Under the pieces are notes generated by a model that made no database searches, had not been told where the DNA came from, and saw only the letters and a program-made list of their open reading frames with translations. This document shows, one piece after another, positions 9,209 to 18,884 of a stretch of DNA of 64,000 nt (position 1 is its first letter; every line of letters starts with the position of its first letter). The stretch comes from Lysobacter antibioticus (GTDB lineage: Bacteria > Pseudomonadota > Gammaproteobacteria > Xanthomonadales > Xanthomonadaceae), in the NCBI RefSeq assembly GCF_001442535.1, contig NZ_CP013141.1:37-64036 (forward strand), read 5' to 3'. Both the position numbers and the translations under genes were made by a program.

Positions 9209-11365
9209 ATGACCATCGCCCGCAAAACCGCGCGCCGCGCACGCAGCGGCACCACGCTTCGCCACGAGGCCTTCGAGGAGTCCGAACTCGAAGTCACGCC
9301 GAAGGCCGGTGCCGGGCGGGTCGAGCGCAGTGCGGCGCGGCGGCGTTTGCTTGATGCGCGCCCCGACACCGCCGACTTTCGCGACCGCATGTTCGAGCCG
9401 ACCCTGATCGACGTGCCGGTACGCATTCCGCTGTCGGAGCATCTGAAACTGCGCCTGCCGGTGCTCGACCAGGGCGACGAAGGCGCTTGCACCGCGTTCG
9501 GTCTGGCCGCGGTCGCCCACGCCTTGCTGCGCAAGCGCGCGCCGCGCGCCAAGCTGGCCGCGGTCAGCACCCGCATGTTCTACGACATGGCGCGCCGCTA
9601 CGACGAATGGCGCGGCGAAAGCTATTCCGGGTCCAGCTGCCGCGGCGCCATGAAGGGCTGGCACCACCACGGGGTGTGCACGGACAAGGTCTGGCCGTAC
9701 AAGTCCGGCACTCCGATGGAGACCTACACCGAAGCGCGCGCACGCGACGCGGCGCAGCGCCCGCTCGGCGCGTACTTCCGGGTCAATCACAAAGACCTGG
9801 TGGCGATGCACGCGGCCTTCGCCGAAGTCGGCGTGCTGTACGCATCGAGCGCGGTGCACGAGGGTTGGGACGACCCGGTGCGCGGCCGCATCGTCTGGGC
9901 GCAGCAGGAACTCGCCGGCTATCACGCCTTCGCCATCGTCGGTTACGACGAAGGCGGTTTCTGGATCCAGAACTCCTGGGGCAAGGACTGGGGCCGCGGC
10001 GGCTACGGCTATATCAGTTACGACGAATGGCTGGAGCGCGGCAGCGACGTCTGGGTCGCGCGCCTGGCGGTGCCGGTGCGCCTGCACAAGGCGCAGTCGA
10101 GCGCGATCAATCATTCCAGTGTCGCCCGTCAGTCCACCGGCTATTCGCAGGCCGACTTGCGCCCGCACATCGTCAGCCTCGGCAACGACGGCGCCTTGCG
10201 CGACGGCGGCCGTTTCGGCACCACCCTCGACAATGTCCGCAACCTGATCCGCGACGACTTGCCGCGCATTACCGCGGGTTGGCGCAAGAAGCGGGTCATG
10301 TTGTATGCCCACGGCGGCCTGGTGCCGGAGCAGAGCGCGATCCAGCGCGTCGCCGACTACCGCGAAACCCTGCTCGACCGGCAGGTCTATCCGCTCGCCT
10401 TCGTCTGGAAGAGCGACGTCTGGAGCACCCTGGGCAACATCCTGCGCGACGTCGCCCGGCCGCGCAGCGAGGGCATCGTCGACAAGGCCAAGGACCTGCT
10501 GCTCGACCGTCTCGACGACACGCTCGAACCGCTGGCGCGCGTCGCCGGCGGCAAGCTGCTGTGGGACGAGATGAAGGAAAACGCCTTGCTCGCTACTACC
10601 GCACGCGTGGCGCTGGCGAACGGCGGCGCCCAGGAGGCCGGCGGCGCGGCCCTGGTGGCGCGGTTGCTCGGCGAATGGATCGACCACGATCCCAACGTCG
10701 AGCTGCACCTCACCGCGCACAGCGCCGGCTCGGTGTTGTTCGCGCCGCTGGTGCAGTTGCTGACCTGCGACGGCATCGTCCCGGACGGCCCGGCGGTCGG
10801 CATGCGCGGCCTCGGCCTGAAGATCGAAAGCGTGGCCTTGTGGGCGCCGGCGATCACCGTCGAACTGTTCCTGCAGACGTATGCGCCGGCCTTGCGCAGC
10901 GGCGCGATCAAGCGCCTGTCCTTGTTCACCCTGACCGACAAGGCCGAGAACGACGACGACTGCGCCGACATCTATCACAAGTCCTTGCTGTACCTGGTCG
11001 CGCATGCGCTCGAAACCCAGGCGCGCAGTTGGATCAACCGCGCTTATCGTCACGGCACGCCCTTGCTCGGCATGGCGCGTTTCCTGGAAAAGGGCGGCGA
11101 ACAGGGCAATGCCGAACTGCGCGAGCTGATCGACAGCGGCCGCATCGACTGGATCCAGTCGCCGACCGCGGGGCTGCCGCCGGGTTCGCCCGATGCTTCC
11201 ACGTCGACCACGCACGGCGGCTTCGAAGACGATCGCGCGACCCTGGCGGCGACCCTCGCGCGCGCGCTCGGCCATGCCACCACCACTGCGAGTTTCGACC
11301 TGCATCGCTCCGATGCCGGCAATGCCGACCGCCGCAACGCCATCGCGCGCGCGGTCAAGTCCTGA
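9209..11365 (+). CDS. Papain-like cysteine peptidase fused to an alpha/beta-hydrolase-like domain
   Basis: A 718-aa two-domain protein. Residues 60-290 are a C1A papain-type peptidase: Cys94 in QGDEGACTAFG, His239 in GYHAFAIVGYD, Asn255 in IQNSWGKDWGRGGYGYIS. The C-terminal part (about 360-700) looks like an alpha/beta hydrolase, with RVMLYAHGGLV near 362 and a nucleophile elbow AHSAGS (Ser505). There is no signal peptide, and the N-terminus is basic and disordered, unlike secreted papain homologs. The start at 9209 is chosen for AGGA 7 nt upstream. It is monocistronic, ending at a perfect hairpin. The substrate is unknown; it could be a toxin or effector, or a processing enzyme. Confidence 0.85.
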   Translation: MTIARKTARRARSGTTLRHEAFEESELEVTPKAGAGRVERSAARRRLLDARPDTADFRDRMFEPTLIDVPVRIPLSEHLKLRLPVLDQGDEGACTAFGLAAVAHALLRKRAPRAKLAAVSTRMFYDMARRYDEWRGESYSGSSCRGAMKGWHHHGVCTDKVWPYKSGTPMETYTEARARDAAQRPLGAYFRVNHKDLVAMHAAFAEVGVLYASSAVHEGWDDPVRGRIVWAQQELAGYHAFAIVGYDEGGFWIQNSWGKDWGRGGYGYISYDEWLERGSDVWVARLAVPVRLHKAQSSAINHSSVARQSTGYSQADLRPHIVSLGNDGALRDGGRFGTTLDNVRNLIRDDLPRITAGWRKKRVMLYAHGGLVPEQSAIQRVADYRETLLDRQVYPLAFVWKSDVWSTLGNILRDVARPRSEGIVDKAKDLLLDRLDDTLEPLARVAGGKLLWDEMKENALLATTARVALANGGAQEAGGAALVARLLGEWIDHDPNVELHLTAHSAGSVLFAPLVQLLTCDGIVPDGPAVGMRGLGLKIESVALWAPAITVELFLQTYAPALRSGAIKRLSLFTLTDKAENDDDCADIYHKSLLYLVAHALETQARSWINRAYRHGTPLLGMARFLEKGGEQGNAELRELIDSGRIDWIQSPTAGLPPGSPDASTSTTHGGFEDDRATLAATLARALGHATTTASFDLHRSDAGNADRRNAIARAVKS

Positions 11366-11405
11366 AACATCGAAGGCGCTGCGAAGGAATGCGGCGACAG
11401 CGGCC

Positions 11406-11440
11406 GGTGTGACGCGTCCAATATCGCGACGCGTCACACC
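11406..11440. terminator. Perfect 13-bp hairpin between convergent genes
   Basis: Arms GGTGTGACGCGTC and GACGCGTCACACC with a 9-nt loop. It sits between the papain-like gene and the YXWGXW-type gene and could serve both. No T-tract. Confidence 0.6.
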
Positions 11441-11463
11441 TGGCAAGGGTTACGTCGGCGAGC

Positions 11464-11781
11464 TCAGCGATGGGCCCAATACCCATCGCGGAAACGCCAT
11501 GCCGGCCCGTAGGGATGCCAGCGCGGCCCCACGTAGACATAACCGCGGCGCGCGACCACATAGTGACCGCCGATCCAGCGATAACCGCGGCCGTCCCAGC
11601 GCCAATGCCCCGGCGCCCACACATAACCCGGGCGCACCCGTACCCGCTCGTAGCGCGGCGGGGGCGGCGCCACCCGCACGTCCACGTCCACATAGGTGCG
11701 CGCCTGCGCTTGCGGCGCATGCACGCCCGCGAGCGACGCCACTGCGAACACCGTCGCCGCCATCAAAGGACGCATAGCCAT
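11464..11781 (-). CDS. Small exported YXWGXW-repeat-type protein
   Basis: A 105-aa exported protein. The signal peptide MAMRPLMAATVFAVASLAGVHA is followed by an aromatic-rich mature part with repeats of the form PGYVWAPGHWRWDG, YRWIGGHYV and YVGPRWHPYGPAWRF, resembling the YXWGXW repeat family of envelope proteins. The start at 11781 has GAGGAG 6 nt upstream, which decides it over a longer open frame. Function is unknown. It is convergent with the papain-like gene. Confidence 0.8.
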   Translation of the reverse strand: MAMRPLMAATVFAVASLAGVHAPQAQARTYVDVDVRVAPPPPRYERVRVRPGYVWAPGHWRWDGRGYRWIGGHYVVARRGYVYVGPRWHPYGPAWRFRDGYWAHR

Positions 11782-11906
11782 ACCGTTCTCCTCGAATCCG
11801 GCGGCCACCCGCCGGTACCGAGGACAACGCCGTTGCCAAGGTACCTGTTGACTTCGCGGCGCGCGGCGTTCAGATGCGCGTTGGTTTAGATCCGCCGTGG
11901 CTTTAA

Positions 11907-12066
11907 GGGTAGGAGCGGCGCCAGCCGCGACCGCGCACGAACACGCTCGCGCCGCCACCGCCTGCAACCGAATGGCGTTTCGCGGCGCCCGCAACGACTG
12001 TGCCAGCCTTCAGCTTTGCGCCGCTATCGGGCAGCACCGCGGTCGCGGCTCGCGCCGCTCCTACCC
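11907..12066. repeat. Inverted pair of REP-like palindromic repeats (REPIN)
   Basis: Two copies of the recurrent element face each other: GGGTAGGAGCGGCGCCAGCC... at 11907-11935 and its reverse complement at 12037-12066, about 100 bp apart. They lie in the intergenic space between the YXWGXW gene and icmF. Other copies are listed at 28126, 35351, 37360, 40744, 45455 and 45843. Confidence 0.85.
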
Positions 12067-12170
12067 AAAACCCCGCCGCGGCGCAGGTCGCAACACTACC
12101 CGGACCCGCTCGCGCGGCCACCGTTCGCCCCCGCACGGCCGGCCGCCAGACCGGAACTGCCGCCCGGAGC

Positions 12171-12176
12171 TACAAT
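12171..12176 (+). promoter_or_regulatory. Candidate -10 box for icmF
   Basis: TACAAT in the context GAGCTACAATACG, about 30 bp before the icmF start. The -35 is not obvious. Confidence 0.45.
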
Positions 12177-12208
12177 ACGCACAGCCCGTACTGCGTACCG
12201 AGATGCCC

Positions 12209-15200
12209 ATGAGCACGACCGCCGCCAACATTCCCGCCGTACAGCCCGACGCTACGCCGCTGCGTTTCGTCACCGCTGCCAGCCTGTTCGACGGCCACGA
12301 CGCCGCGATCAACATCATGCGTCGCCTGATCCAGGGGCAGGGCGCCGAAGTCGTCCACCTCGGCCACAACCGCTCGGTCGAGGACGTGGTGCGCGCCGCG
12401 CTGCAGGAAGATGCCGACGGCATCGCCCTGTCGAGCTACCAGGGCGGCCACGTCGAGTACTTCAAGTACATGGTCGACATGCTCAAGGAGCGTGGCGCCG
12501 GTCACATCCGCGTGTTCGGCGGCGGTGGCGGCACCATCACCCCGGAAGAAATCCGCGAACTCCAGGCCTACGGCGTCGAGCGCATCTACCACCCCAACGA
12601 CGGCATGCACATGGGCCTGGTGGCGATGATCGAAGACGTCATCCGCCGCGCCAGCGAAGGCCGCATCGCCGACACCACGCCGGACAAGCCGGCGGCAATC
12701 GACGACGAAATCACCATCGGCAAGATGCTCTCGGCGATCGAAGAGGGCCTGCTCGACGAAACCCAGCTCGCCCATCTGCGCAAGCAGTGGCAGCTCGCCG
12801 GCGGCAAGACCCCGGTGGTCGGCATCACTGGCACCGGCGGCGCCGGCAAGTCCTCGGTCACCGACGAACTGCTCAACCGCTTCCTGGCCAATTTCCCCGA
12901 CATGCGCATGGCGGTGATCTCGGTCGACCCCACCCGCCGCCGCACCGGCGGCGCGCTGCTCGGCGACCGCATCCGCATGAACTCGCTGCGCAGCCCGCGC
13001 GTGTACATGCGCTCGATGGCCACCCGCCGCCAGCACTCGGCCACCAACACCGTGCTCAAGGACTGCATCGGTTTCCTGCGCGGCCTGGGCTACGACCTGG
13101 TGATCGTCGAAACCGCCGGCATCGGCCAGTCCGACTCGGAGATCGTCGACCTGGTCGACTTCCCGATGTACGTCATGACCAGCGACTTCGGCGCGCCCAG
13201 CCAGCTCGAGAAGATCGACATGCTCGACTTCGCCGAGCTGGTGGTGCTGAACAAGTTTGACAAGCGCGGCGCCGAAGACGCCCTGCGCGACGTGCGCAAG
13301 CAGTGGAAGCGCAACCGCGTCGCCTTCCAGACCAAGGACGAGGACGTCCCGGTCTACCCGACCATCGCCAGCCAGTTCAACGACCCCGGCATCAGCTGGA
13401 TGTTCGTCAACCTGTGCCGCCTGCTGCGCGAGAAGCTGTCGCTGCCGGCCGAGAAGTGGACGCCCGACGTCGACACCTCGCTGAAGGAGCCGCGCGCCAC
13501 CGTGCTGATCCCCGGCAGCCGCGTGCGTTATCTCGCCGAGATCGCCGAACAGGGCCGCGGCATCAACCGCCAGATCGAGACCCAGGCCGACGTCGCCGAC
13601 CGCGCGCAGTCGTACTGGCAGTCGCTGCACGACCTCGACGACCCCGAATTGCCGAAGCAGCTCGACCTGTATGCGGCCGAAGCGTTGCTGGCGGCTCAAG
13701 AGGCGGCGTCGCCGGCCAAGAGCGTCGACCGCACCCTCGTCACCCTGCGCCAGCGCTACAACGACGCCGTCCAATCCCTCACCTCCGAGGCATTGAAGCT
13801 GCTGCGCGACTGGCCCGCGCGCCTGAAGTCGATCACCGACGACGTCAACGAATACAAGGTCCGCGACAAGGTCATCCGCGTCGAGAACTACCGCGACTCG
13901 TTGAGCCACCAGAAGATCCCGAAGATCGCCGCGCCGACCTACAAGAGCTGGGGCGAGCTGCTGACCTTCCTGCAGAAGGAAAACCTGCCGGGCTATTACC
14001 CCTACACCGGCGGCGTCTATCCGTACCGCCGCACCGGCGAAGACCCGATCCGCATGTTCGCCGGCGAAGGCACGCCCGAGCGCACCAACCGCCGTTTCCA
14101 TTACCTCAGCGTCGGCCAGCCGGCCGCGCGCCTGTCGACCGCGTTCGACAGCGTCACCCTGTACGGCGAAGACCCGGCGGTGCGCCCGGACATCTTCGGC
14201 AAGATCGGCAACTCCGGCGTCAACATCGCGTCCCTGGACGACATGAAGAAGCTGTACTCCGGCTTCGACCTGTGCGCGCCGACCACCTCGGTGTCGATGA
14301 CCATCAACGGCCCCGCGCCGATGCTGCTGGCGATGTTCATGAACACCGCCATCGACCAGCAGGTCGAAAAATACCTGCGCGAGGACGGCGCCCGCTGGGA
14401 CGCCGCCCACGACAAGATCGAAGCGATGTTCGCCAATCGCAAGCGCCCGCAATACAGCGGCCTGCTGCCCGAGACCAACGACGGCCTCGGCCTGGGCTTG
14501 CTCGGCGTCACCGGCGACCAGGTCGTCGACGCCGAGACCTACGAAGCCATCAAGACCCGCACCCTCGCCACCGTGCGCGGCACCGTGCAGGCCGACATCC
14601 TCAAGGAAGACCAGGCCCAGAACACCTGCATCTTCAGCACCGAGTTCGCCCTGCGCATGATGGGCGACATCCAGCAGTACTTCGTCGACAAGAACGTCCG
14701 CAACTTCTACTCGGTATCGATCAGCGGCTACCACATCGCCGAAGCCGGCGCTAACCCGATCAGCCAGCTCGCCTTCACCCTGAGCAACGGCTTCACCATC
14801 GTCGAGTACTACCTCGCGCGCGGGATGAAGATCGACGACTTCGCGCCCAACCTGTCGTTCTTCTTCAGCAACGGCATGGACCCGGAGTACACCGTGATCG
14901 GCCGCGTCGCCCGCCGCATCTGGGCCCGCGCCATGCGCGAGCGCTACGGCGCCGACCCGCGCAGCCAGATGATGAAGTACCACATCCAGACCAGCGGCCG
15001 CTCCCTGCACGCGCAGGAGATCCAGTTCAACGACATCCGCACCACCTTGCAGGCCCTGTACGCGCTGTTCGACAACTGCAACAGCCTGCACACCAACGCC
15101 TACGACGAAGCCATCACCACCCCGACCGAAGAAAGCGTGCGCCGCGCGGTCGCGATCCAGATGATCATCAACAAGGAACTGGGCCTCAACTTCAACGAGA

Positions 15201-15679
15201 ACCCCTGGCAGGGCAGCTTCGCCGTCGACTACCTCACCGACATCGTCGAAGAGGCCGTCTACAAGGAGTTCGAAGCCATCAGCGAGCGCGGCGGTGTGCT
15301 CGGCGCCATGGACACCATGTACCAGCGCGGCAAGATCCAGGAAGAGAGCCTGTACTACGAGCACAAGAAGCACGACGGCAGCCTGCCGCTGGTGGGCGTC
15401 AACACCTTCCTGCCGAAGGATCACGGCGGCGACATCGTCACCGAGATCGAACTGATCCGCAGCACCGAAGGCGAGAAGGGCCAGCAGATCGACAACGTGT
15501 TGTCGTACCAGCAGGGCCGCAACGCTTATGCATCCGAAGGCCTGCGCAACCTGCAGGCCGCCGCGCGCGACCGCAAGAACGTGTTCGCCAGCCTGATGGA
15601 AGCGGTGAAGACCCACAGCCTGGGCCAGATCAGCCACGCCCTGTACGACGTGGGCGGCGAGTACCGCCGCAACATGTAA
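12209..15679 (+). CDS. icmF: Fused isobutyryl-CoA mutase IcmF (B12-dependent)
   Basis: A 1156-aa fusion mutase interconverting isobutyryl-CoA and n-butyryl-CoA, possibly also pivalyl/isovaleryl-CoA, with adenosylcobalamin. Domain order is diagnostic of IcmF: N-terminal B12-binding domain (about 18-150; DGHDAA in place of the usual DxHxxG, then SSYQGGH), a MeaI-type G-protein chaperone with P-loop GTGGAGKS (208-215), then the TIM-barrel mutase. The barrel has MFAGEG and TNRRFHYLS rather than the RQYAGF segment of methylmalonyl-CoA mutases. ATGs at 12203 and 12209 are both in frame; the second is spaced 6 nt from a weak GAG. It ends at a strong terminator. It fits valine breakdown beside the leucine genes. 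Confidence 0.93.
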   Translation: MSTTAANIPAVQPDATPLRFVTAASLFDGHDAAINIMRRLIQGQGAEVVHLGHNRSVEDVVRAALQEDADGIALSSYQGGHVEYFKYMVDMLKERGAGHIRVFGGGGGTITPEEIRELQAYGVERIYHPNDGMHMGLVAMIEDVIRRASEGRIADTTPDKPAAIDDEITIGKMLSAIEEGLLDETQLAHLRKQWQLAGGKTPVVGITGTGGAGKSSVTDELLNRFLANFPDMRMAVISVDPTRRRTGGALLGDRIRMNSLRSPRVYMRSMATRRQHSATNTVLKDCIGFLRGLGYDLVIVETAGIGQSDSEIVDLVDFPMYVMTSDFGAPSQLEKIDMLDFAELVVLNKFDKRGAEDALRDVRKQWKRNRVAFQTKDEDVPVYPTIASQFNDPGISWMFVNLCRLLREKLSLPAEKWTPDVDTSLKEPRATVLIPGSRVRYLAEIAEQGRGINRQIETQADVADRAQSYWQSLHDLDDPELPKQLDLYAAEALLAAQEAASPAKSVDRTLVTLRQRYNDAVQSLTSEALKLLRDWPARLKSITDDVNEYKVRDKVIRVENYRDSLSHQKIPKIAAPTYKSWGELLTFLQKENLPGYYPYTGGVYPYRRTGEDPIRMFAGEGTPERTNRRFHYLSVGQPAARLSTAFDSVTLYGEDPAVRPDIFGKIGNSGVNIASLDDMKKLYSGFDLCAPTTSVSMTINGPAPMLLAMFMNTAIDQQVEKYLREDGARWDAAHDKIEAMFANRKRPQYSGLLPETNDGLGLGLLGVTGDQVVDAETYEAIKTRTLATVRGTVQADILKEDQAQNTCIFSTEFALRMMGDIQQYFVDKNVRNFYSVSISGYHIAEAGANPISQLAFTLSNGFTIVEYYLARGMKIDDFAPNLSFFFSNGMDPEYTVIGRVARRIWARAMRERYGADPRSQMMKYHIQTSGRSLHAQEIQFNDIRTTLQALYALFDNCNSLHTNAYDEAITTPTEESVRRAVAIQMIINKELGLNFNENPWQGSFAVDYLTDIVEEAVYKEFEAISERGGVLGAMDTMYQRGKIQEESLYYEHKKHDGSLPLVGVNTFLPKDHGGDIVTEIELIRSTEGEKGQQIDNVLSYQQGRNAYASEGLRNLQAAARDRKNVFASLMEAVKTHSLGQISHALYDVGGEYRRNM

Positions 15680-15701
15680 GCGCGCTTTACCGGCGCACCC
15701 G

Positions 15702-15732
15702 AACAGGCCCGCAATGCGGGCCTGTTTTTTTG
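15702..15732 (+). terminator. Rho-independent terminator of icmF
   Basis: Hairpin AACAGGCCCGC / GCGGGCCTGTT with a short AAT loop, followed by a run of T. Confidence 0.92.
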
Positions 15733-15819
15733 GCGCTGTCTGAAACCTGCGGTGCGAGAAGCCGAGGCAAATCCCCCGGCGCAGGGGCACCCACCTCATG
15801 CACGCTACGTAGGCGCCAG

Positions 15820-15944
15820 CCCGTTCTTCGAAGGGGGCAGTGATACCGCTGCGCAGGTTGCGGCCGGCAGCGCGCCCGCGGCAGTTGCTGTTCCCCCCTT
15901 TGAAAAAGGGGGCAGGGGGGATTTGCTTTTTCAGCAGCTGAAAA
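15820..15944. repeat. Intergenic dyads, likely dispersed repeat
   Basis: Within the 540-bp gap after icmF: a CCCCCCTTTGAAAAAGGGGG hairpin at about 15893-15912, a related AAGGGGGCAG motif near 15831, and a perfect TTTTCAGC-A-GCTGAAAA dyad at 15928-15944. The CCCCCTTT...AAAGGGGG type is common as a multicopy intergenic hairpin in proteobacteria. No gene is seen from 15733 to 16272. Confidence 0.5.
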
Positions 15945-16272
15945 TCCCAACACAAGAAACCCAAACCTCGCCATCGCTCAGACGAGCATCCGTTTCATAT
16001 CGCCAACCGACCCAGCACGAACGGGATCCGCGACGTCTATCACGCCCGCGTTGCAACGCGGGCCGTGAAAACACGGCGCGCCCGAAACCGTCGGCGACCG
16101 CGGCCGCGATGCATCGCCAAGACCGTGTCATAAGCCCGTTCACGCATCTAAAACCATGCCGGCTTTCTCGTTTGGCCGATGGGCGTTCTGCCAAGATCGC
16201 CCCGCGTTCCCGTACCGGCCCCATCAGGGGCGCGGTCTCACCTTCACCCTCATAATTTTCAGGAGTGGCCTC

Positions 16273-18042
16273 ATGGCTATCCCCCTGCAGCGGCTGCGCG
16301 CGTTCGCTCAGCATGCCTGCGTTCTCGCGGTGCTCGCTTTGGCGACGACGACCGGCGCCCATGCCCAGCCCCAAGCCTCGCCCACGAACACCATCGGCGA
16401 CTTCAGCGTCAGCGTGGAACCCGGCGCCGTCGCCACCAGCCGCGAAAGCTCGGTCTTCGCCTACGTCGCGGTGACCAGCCTCGACCGCTTCAGCCGGCCC
16501 GCCGTGCTGAGGGCGTCGGGCCTGCCCGCAGGCGTCACCGCCACCTTCTCGCCGGCCTCGATCGTTCCGCCGCCCAGCGGTGTCGCGCGTTCCAAACTCA
16601 CCCTGGCCATCGCCGCCGGCGTGCCGGTCGGCAGCTATCCGATCACCGTCACCGGCACTTACGACAAACTCGTGCGCAGCACCACCGCGAACCTCACGGT
16701 GACCGCCGATTCGGCCTTCAAGCTGACGGTGCCCGGCACCCAGCACATCACCTACATCGGCGGCAGCAGCCAAGTGCCGATCACGGTCACCGGCTACGAC
16801 TTCGGCGGCGCAGTCACGCTGGGCGTGACCGGCCTGCCCGCAGGCGTCACCGCGAGCTTCGGCCTCAACCCGGTCAGCCCCGGCGCCAAGGCCGCGGTGA
16901 ATTCGACCCTCACCCTCAAGGCCTCGGCGCAAGTGCAGCAGGGCAAATACCCGATCACGATTACCGGCGCCTCGGGCGCCATCACCCGCGGCGTGCCGCT
17001 GGACCTCTACGTCAACCCGGCGCCCGACTTCACCCTGTGGACGATCGGCCGCAGCCGCGCCCTGGTCGCGGTGACCCAGCAGGCCGGCATCAGCGGCTGG
17101 CTGGAGATCAACGCACGGCCGTTGTCCGGCTGGAACCAGCCCATAGCGTTCTCGATGGAGGGCCTGCCGCCCGGCGTCACCGCCAGCTTCAGCCCCGAGG
17201 TCGTCAACCCCTACGGCCCCACCAGCATCGCCTTCACCGCATCCGCCGATGCGCCGGTCGGCAGCTATGAAGCGACCGTGGTCGCGACCGCCGCCTCGGC
17301 GACCCACCGCCTGCCGGTGCAACTAACGGTGCTGCCGTATCTCGATGCCAACCGCCTGGCCAACGACCTCACCCGCGTCGGCATCTCCTTGCGCGCTGGC
17401 GAGTCGTTGTTGTTCAACATCATGAAGCCCGAAGGCGCCGCACCGGACTTCTACCTCAACACCCAATTCGGCCCCGGCACGGGCGCCGGCACGCTGTACG
17501 TGCGCGAAGGCGCGCCGCCGACCGATACCGAATACCACTGCCGCACCAGCGGCGTCTGGAGCACCTTCTGCCGGGTCGATCGCGACCCGCACGCCGACTT
17601 TCCGCTCACTTACTTCCTGCGCCTGAAAGCCCGTACCGACATGACCGGCGCCAGCGTCATGGCCACCTACGGCGGCAGCTACGACGCCCGCCCGCGCGTG
17701 GTGTTCTCTAACCCGACCGACTACCTCATCAACGACAACGCCGTCGTCGAAAGCCCGCTGGGCGTCCTGCGCTTGAACGGCAACGGCGGCATCGCCCGCG
17801 TCGTCTATCGCCTCAGTCACCCGCATCGCACCGACCTCAAGCTGGAACTGATCGCACCCGACGGCCAGGCCTATCTGTTGCGCGACCACAGCAACGGCCC
17901 GATCAACCCCAGCGTGGAGCAGACGCTGGACCTCACCGACAAAGTCGCCAACGGCGTGTGGAAACTGCGCGTCACCGACGACGTGCCGGGCGGCTCGGGC
18001 ACCTTGCTGGACTGGAGCCTGGATTTCTACCGCAGGGACTGA
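16273..18042 (+). CDS. Secreted protein with Ig-like repeats and C-terminal P/Homo B domain
   Basis: A 589-aa exported protein. Signal peptide to about residue 35 (ending TTGAHAQ). About 45-350 holds four repeats of a beta-sandwich module marked by GLPAGVTA(T/S)F or GLPPGVTASF and VPVGSYPITVTG. A region resembling bacterial pre-peptidase C-terminal domains follows (about 365-475). The last about 110 residues are a proprotein-convertase P domain (INDNAVVESPL ... LKLELIAPDGQ ... GVWKLRVTDDVPGGSGTLLDWSLDF). No peptidase catalytic domain is present, although P domains normally sit behind one. Start by AGGAG 7 nt upstream. It may be a secreted adhesin or binding protein, or a scaffold for another protease. 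Confidence 0.8.
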   Translation: MAIPLQRLRAFAQHACVLAVLALATTTGAHAQPQASPTNTIGDFSVSVEPGAVATSRESSVFAYVAVTSLDRFSRPAVLRASGLPAGVTATFSPASIVPPPSGVARSKLTLAIAAGVPVGSYPITVTGTYDKLVRSTTANLTVTADSAFKLTVPGTQHITYIGGSSQVPITVTGYDFGGAVTLGVTGLPAGVTASFGLNPVSPGAKAAVNSTLTLKASAQVQQGKYPITITGASGAITRGVPLDLYVNPAPDFTLWTIGRSRALVAVTQQAGISGWLEINARPLSGWNQPIAFSMEGLPPGVTASFSPEVVNPYGPTSIAFTASADAPVGSYEATVVATAASATHRLPVQLTVLPYLDANRLANDLTRVGISLRAGESLLFNIMKPEGAAPDFYLNTQFGPGTGAGTLYVREGAPPTDTEYHCRTSGVWSTFCRVDRDPHADFPLTYFLRLKARTDMTGASVMATYGGSYDARPRVVFSNPTDYLINDNAVVESPLGVLRLNGNGGIARVVYRLSHPHRTDLKLELIAPDGQAYLLRDHSNGPINPSVEQTLDLTDKVANGVWKLRVTDDVPGGSGTLLDWSLDFYRRD

Positions 18043-18073
18043 CGCAGCCGACTTGCCAAGCCTCGCTCTGAAC

Positions 18074-18099
18074 CCCTCTCCCGCTTGCGGGAGAGGGGC
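18074..18099. repeat. Palindromic intergenic element
   Basis: CCCCTCTCCCGC / GCGGGAGAGGGG hairpin followed by CAGGGGTGAGGGC. This is a widespread multicopy intergenic motif in proteobacteria. Here it also follows the P-domain gene stop and may act as its terminator. Confidence 0.6.
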
Positions 18100-18233
18100 A
18101 GGGGTGAGGGCAGCAGCCCGCCGCACCACCCACAACAAACCGCATCCACCACCCAACCGCTCGCCGCCGCCAACGAACAGCGCGCCCGCGCCACGCGGCC
18201 CGCCATCGCCATGCCCCGCAGCCCGGGCTGCCC

Positions 18234-18239
18234 GATAAT
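18234..18239 (+). promoter_or_regulatory. -10 box positioned for a leaderless DUF3228 mRNA
   Basis: GATAAT in CCCGATAATGCGGCCATG. Its end is only 6 nt before the ATG at 18246, so initiation at the normal distance would place +1 at or next to the A of the start codon. No Shine-Dalgarno fits between. Confidence 0.5.
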
Positions 18240-18245
18240 GCGGCC

Positions 18246-18803
18246 ATGACCATCATCCTCACCGACTTCGCCCGCGCCCGCCTGTTCCCGCGCGAGCCGC
18301 GCCGCAACACCATCCAGGACATCACCCCCGAACAGTTCGAGCGCCACCTCAACCAGGCGCCGCCGCTGCACGTGCTCGACGGCTACGCCCCGTTCTGCAA
18401 ACTGCACGTGCACCGCAACTGGACCAGCACCCGCTGCCTCGCGGTGCCGATCACCGAGGCCAACCGCCACCTGCTGCGTTCGGACTACGACGCCCGCACC
18501 AAGGACGAACTGCCGGTGCTGGTGCGCTGGTTCGAAGGCCTCGACCCGCCGGTGGCCGAATACCTCATCGTCATCCTCTACAGCCGCGAACAACTGGCTA
18601 AAGAAGGCACCGTCACCGACGCCGACTGGGGCGTGGTCGGCTGCATGTACACCGCCGAACCCGTCGAAACCCCGATGGCCCCGATCACCATGATGCGCAA
18701 CGCCCTGGGCGTGGAAGAGGGCGGCTCCGGCGTATCGCTGGACCGCGAGGCCTACCGCCGCAGCGTGGCGTTCTGGAGCACGCACGCCAACTGGCGCGGC
18801 TGA
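18246..18803 (+). CDS. DUF3228 family protein
   Basis: A 185-aa cytoplasmic protein of the uncharacterised DUF3228 family, recognised by the conserved DGYAPFCKLHVHRNWT segment near residue 55 and the GVVGCMYTAEP and MMRNALG motifs in the C-terminal half. No signal peptide or membrane segment. There is no RBS; a -10 box immediately upstream suggests a leaderless transcript. Function is unknown. The GFA-type gene follows on the same strand after about 80 bp. Confidence 0.85.
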   Translation: MTIILTDFARARLFPREPRRNTIQDITPEQFERHLNQAPPLHVLDGYAPFCKLHVHRNWTSTRCLAVPITEANRHLLRSDYDARTKDELPVLVRWFEGLDPPVAEYLIVILYSREQLAKEGTVTDADWGVVGCMYTAEPVETPMAPITMMRNALGVEEGGSGVSLDREAYRRSVAFWSTHANWRG

Positions 18804-18884
18804 AGCGCTTCGCGCAGCCAGCCGTTGCAACACCGCAGCGTTCGTCGTAAACAAGGCGTCGGTCGACTTCGAACGAGGTGCAGC

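Noticed and set aside
12170..15964. A very long minus-strand open frame opposite icmF
   Set aside because: Typical high-GC antisense shadow: Ala/Gly/Val/His-rich translation with no motifs, opposite a gene with complete conserved domains.
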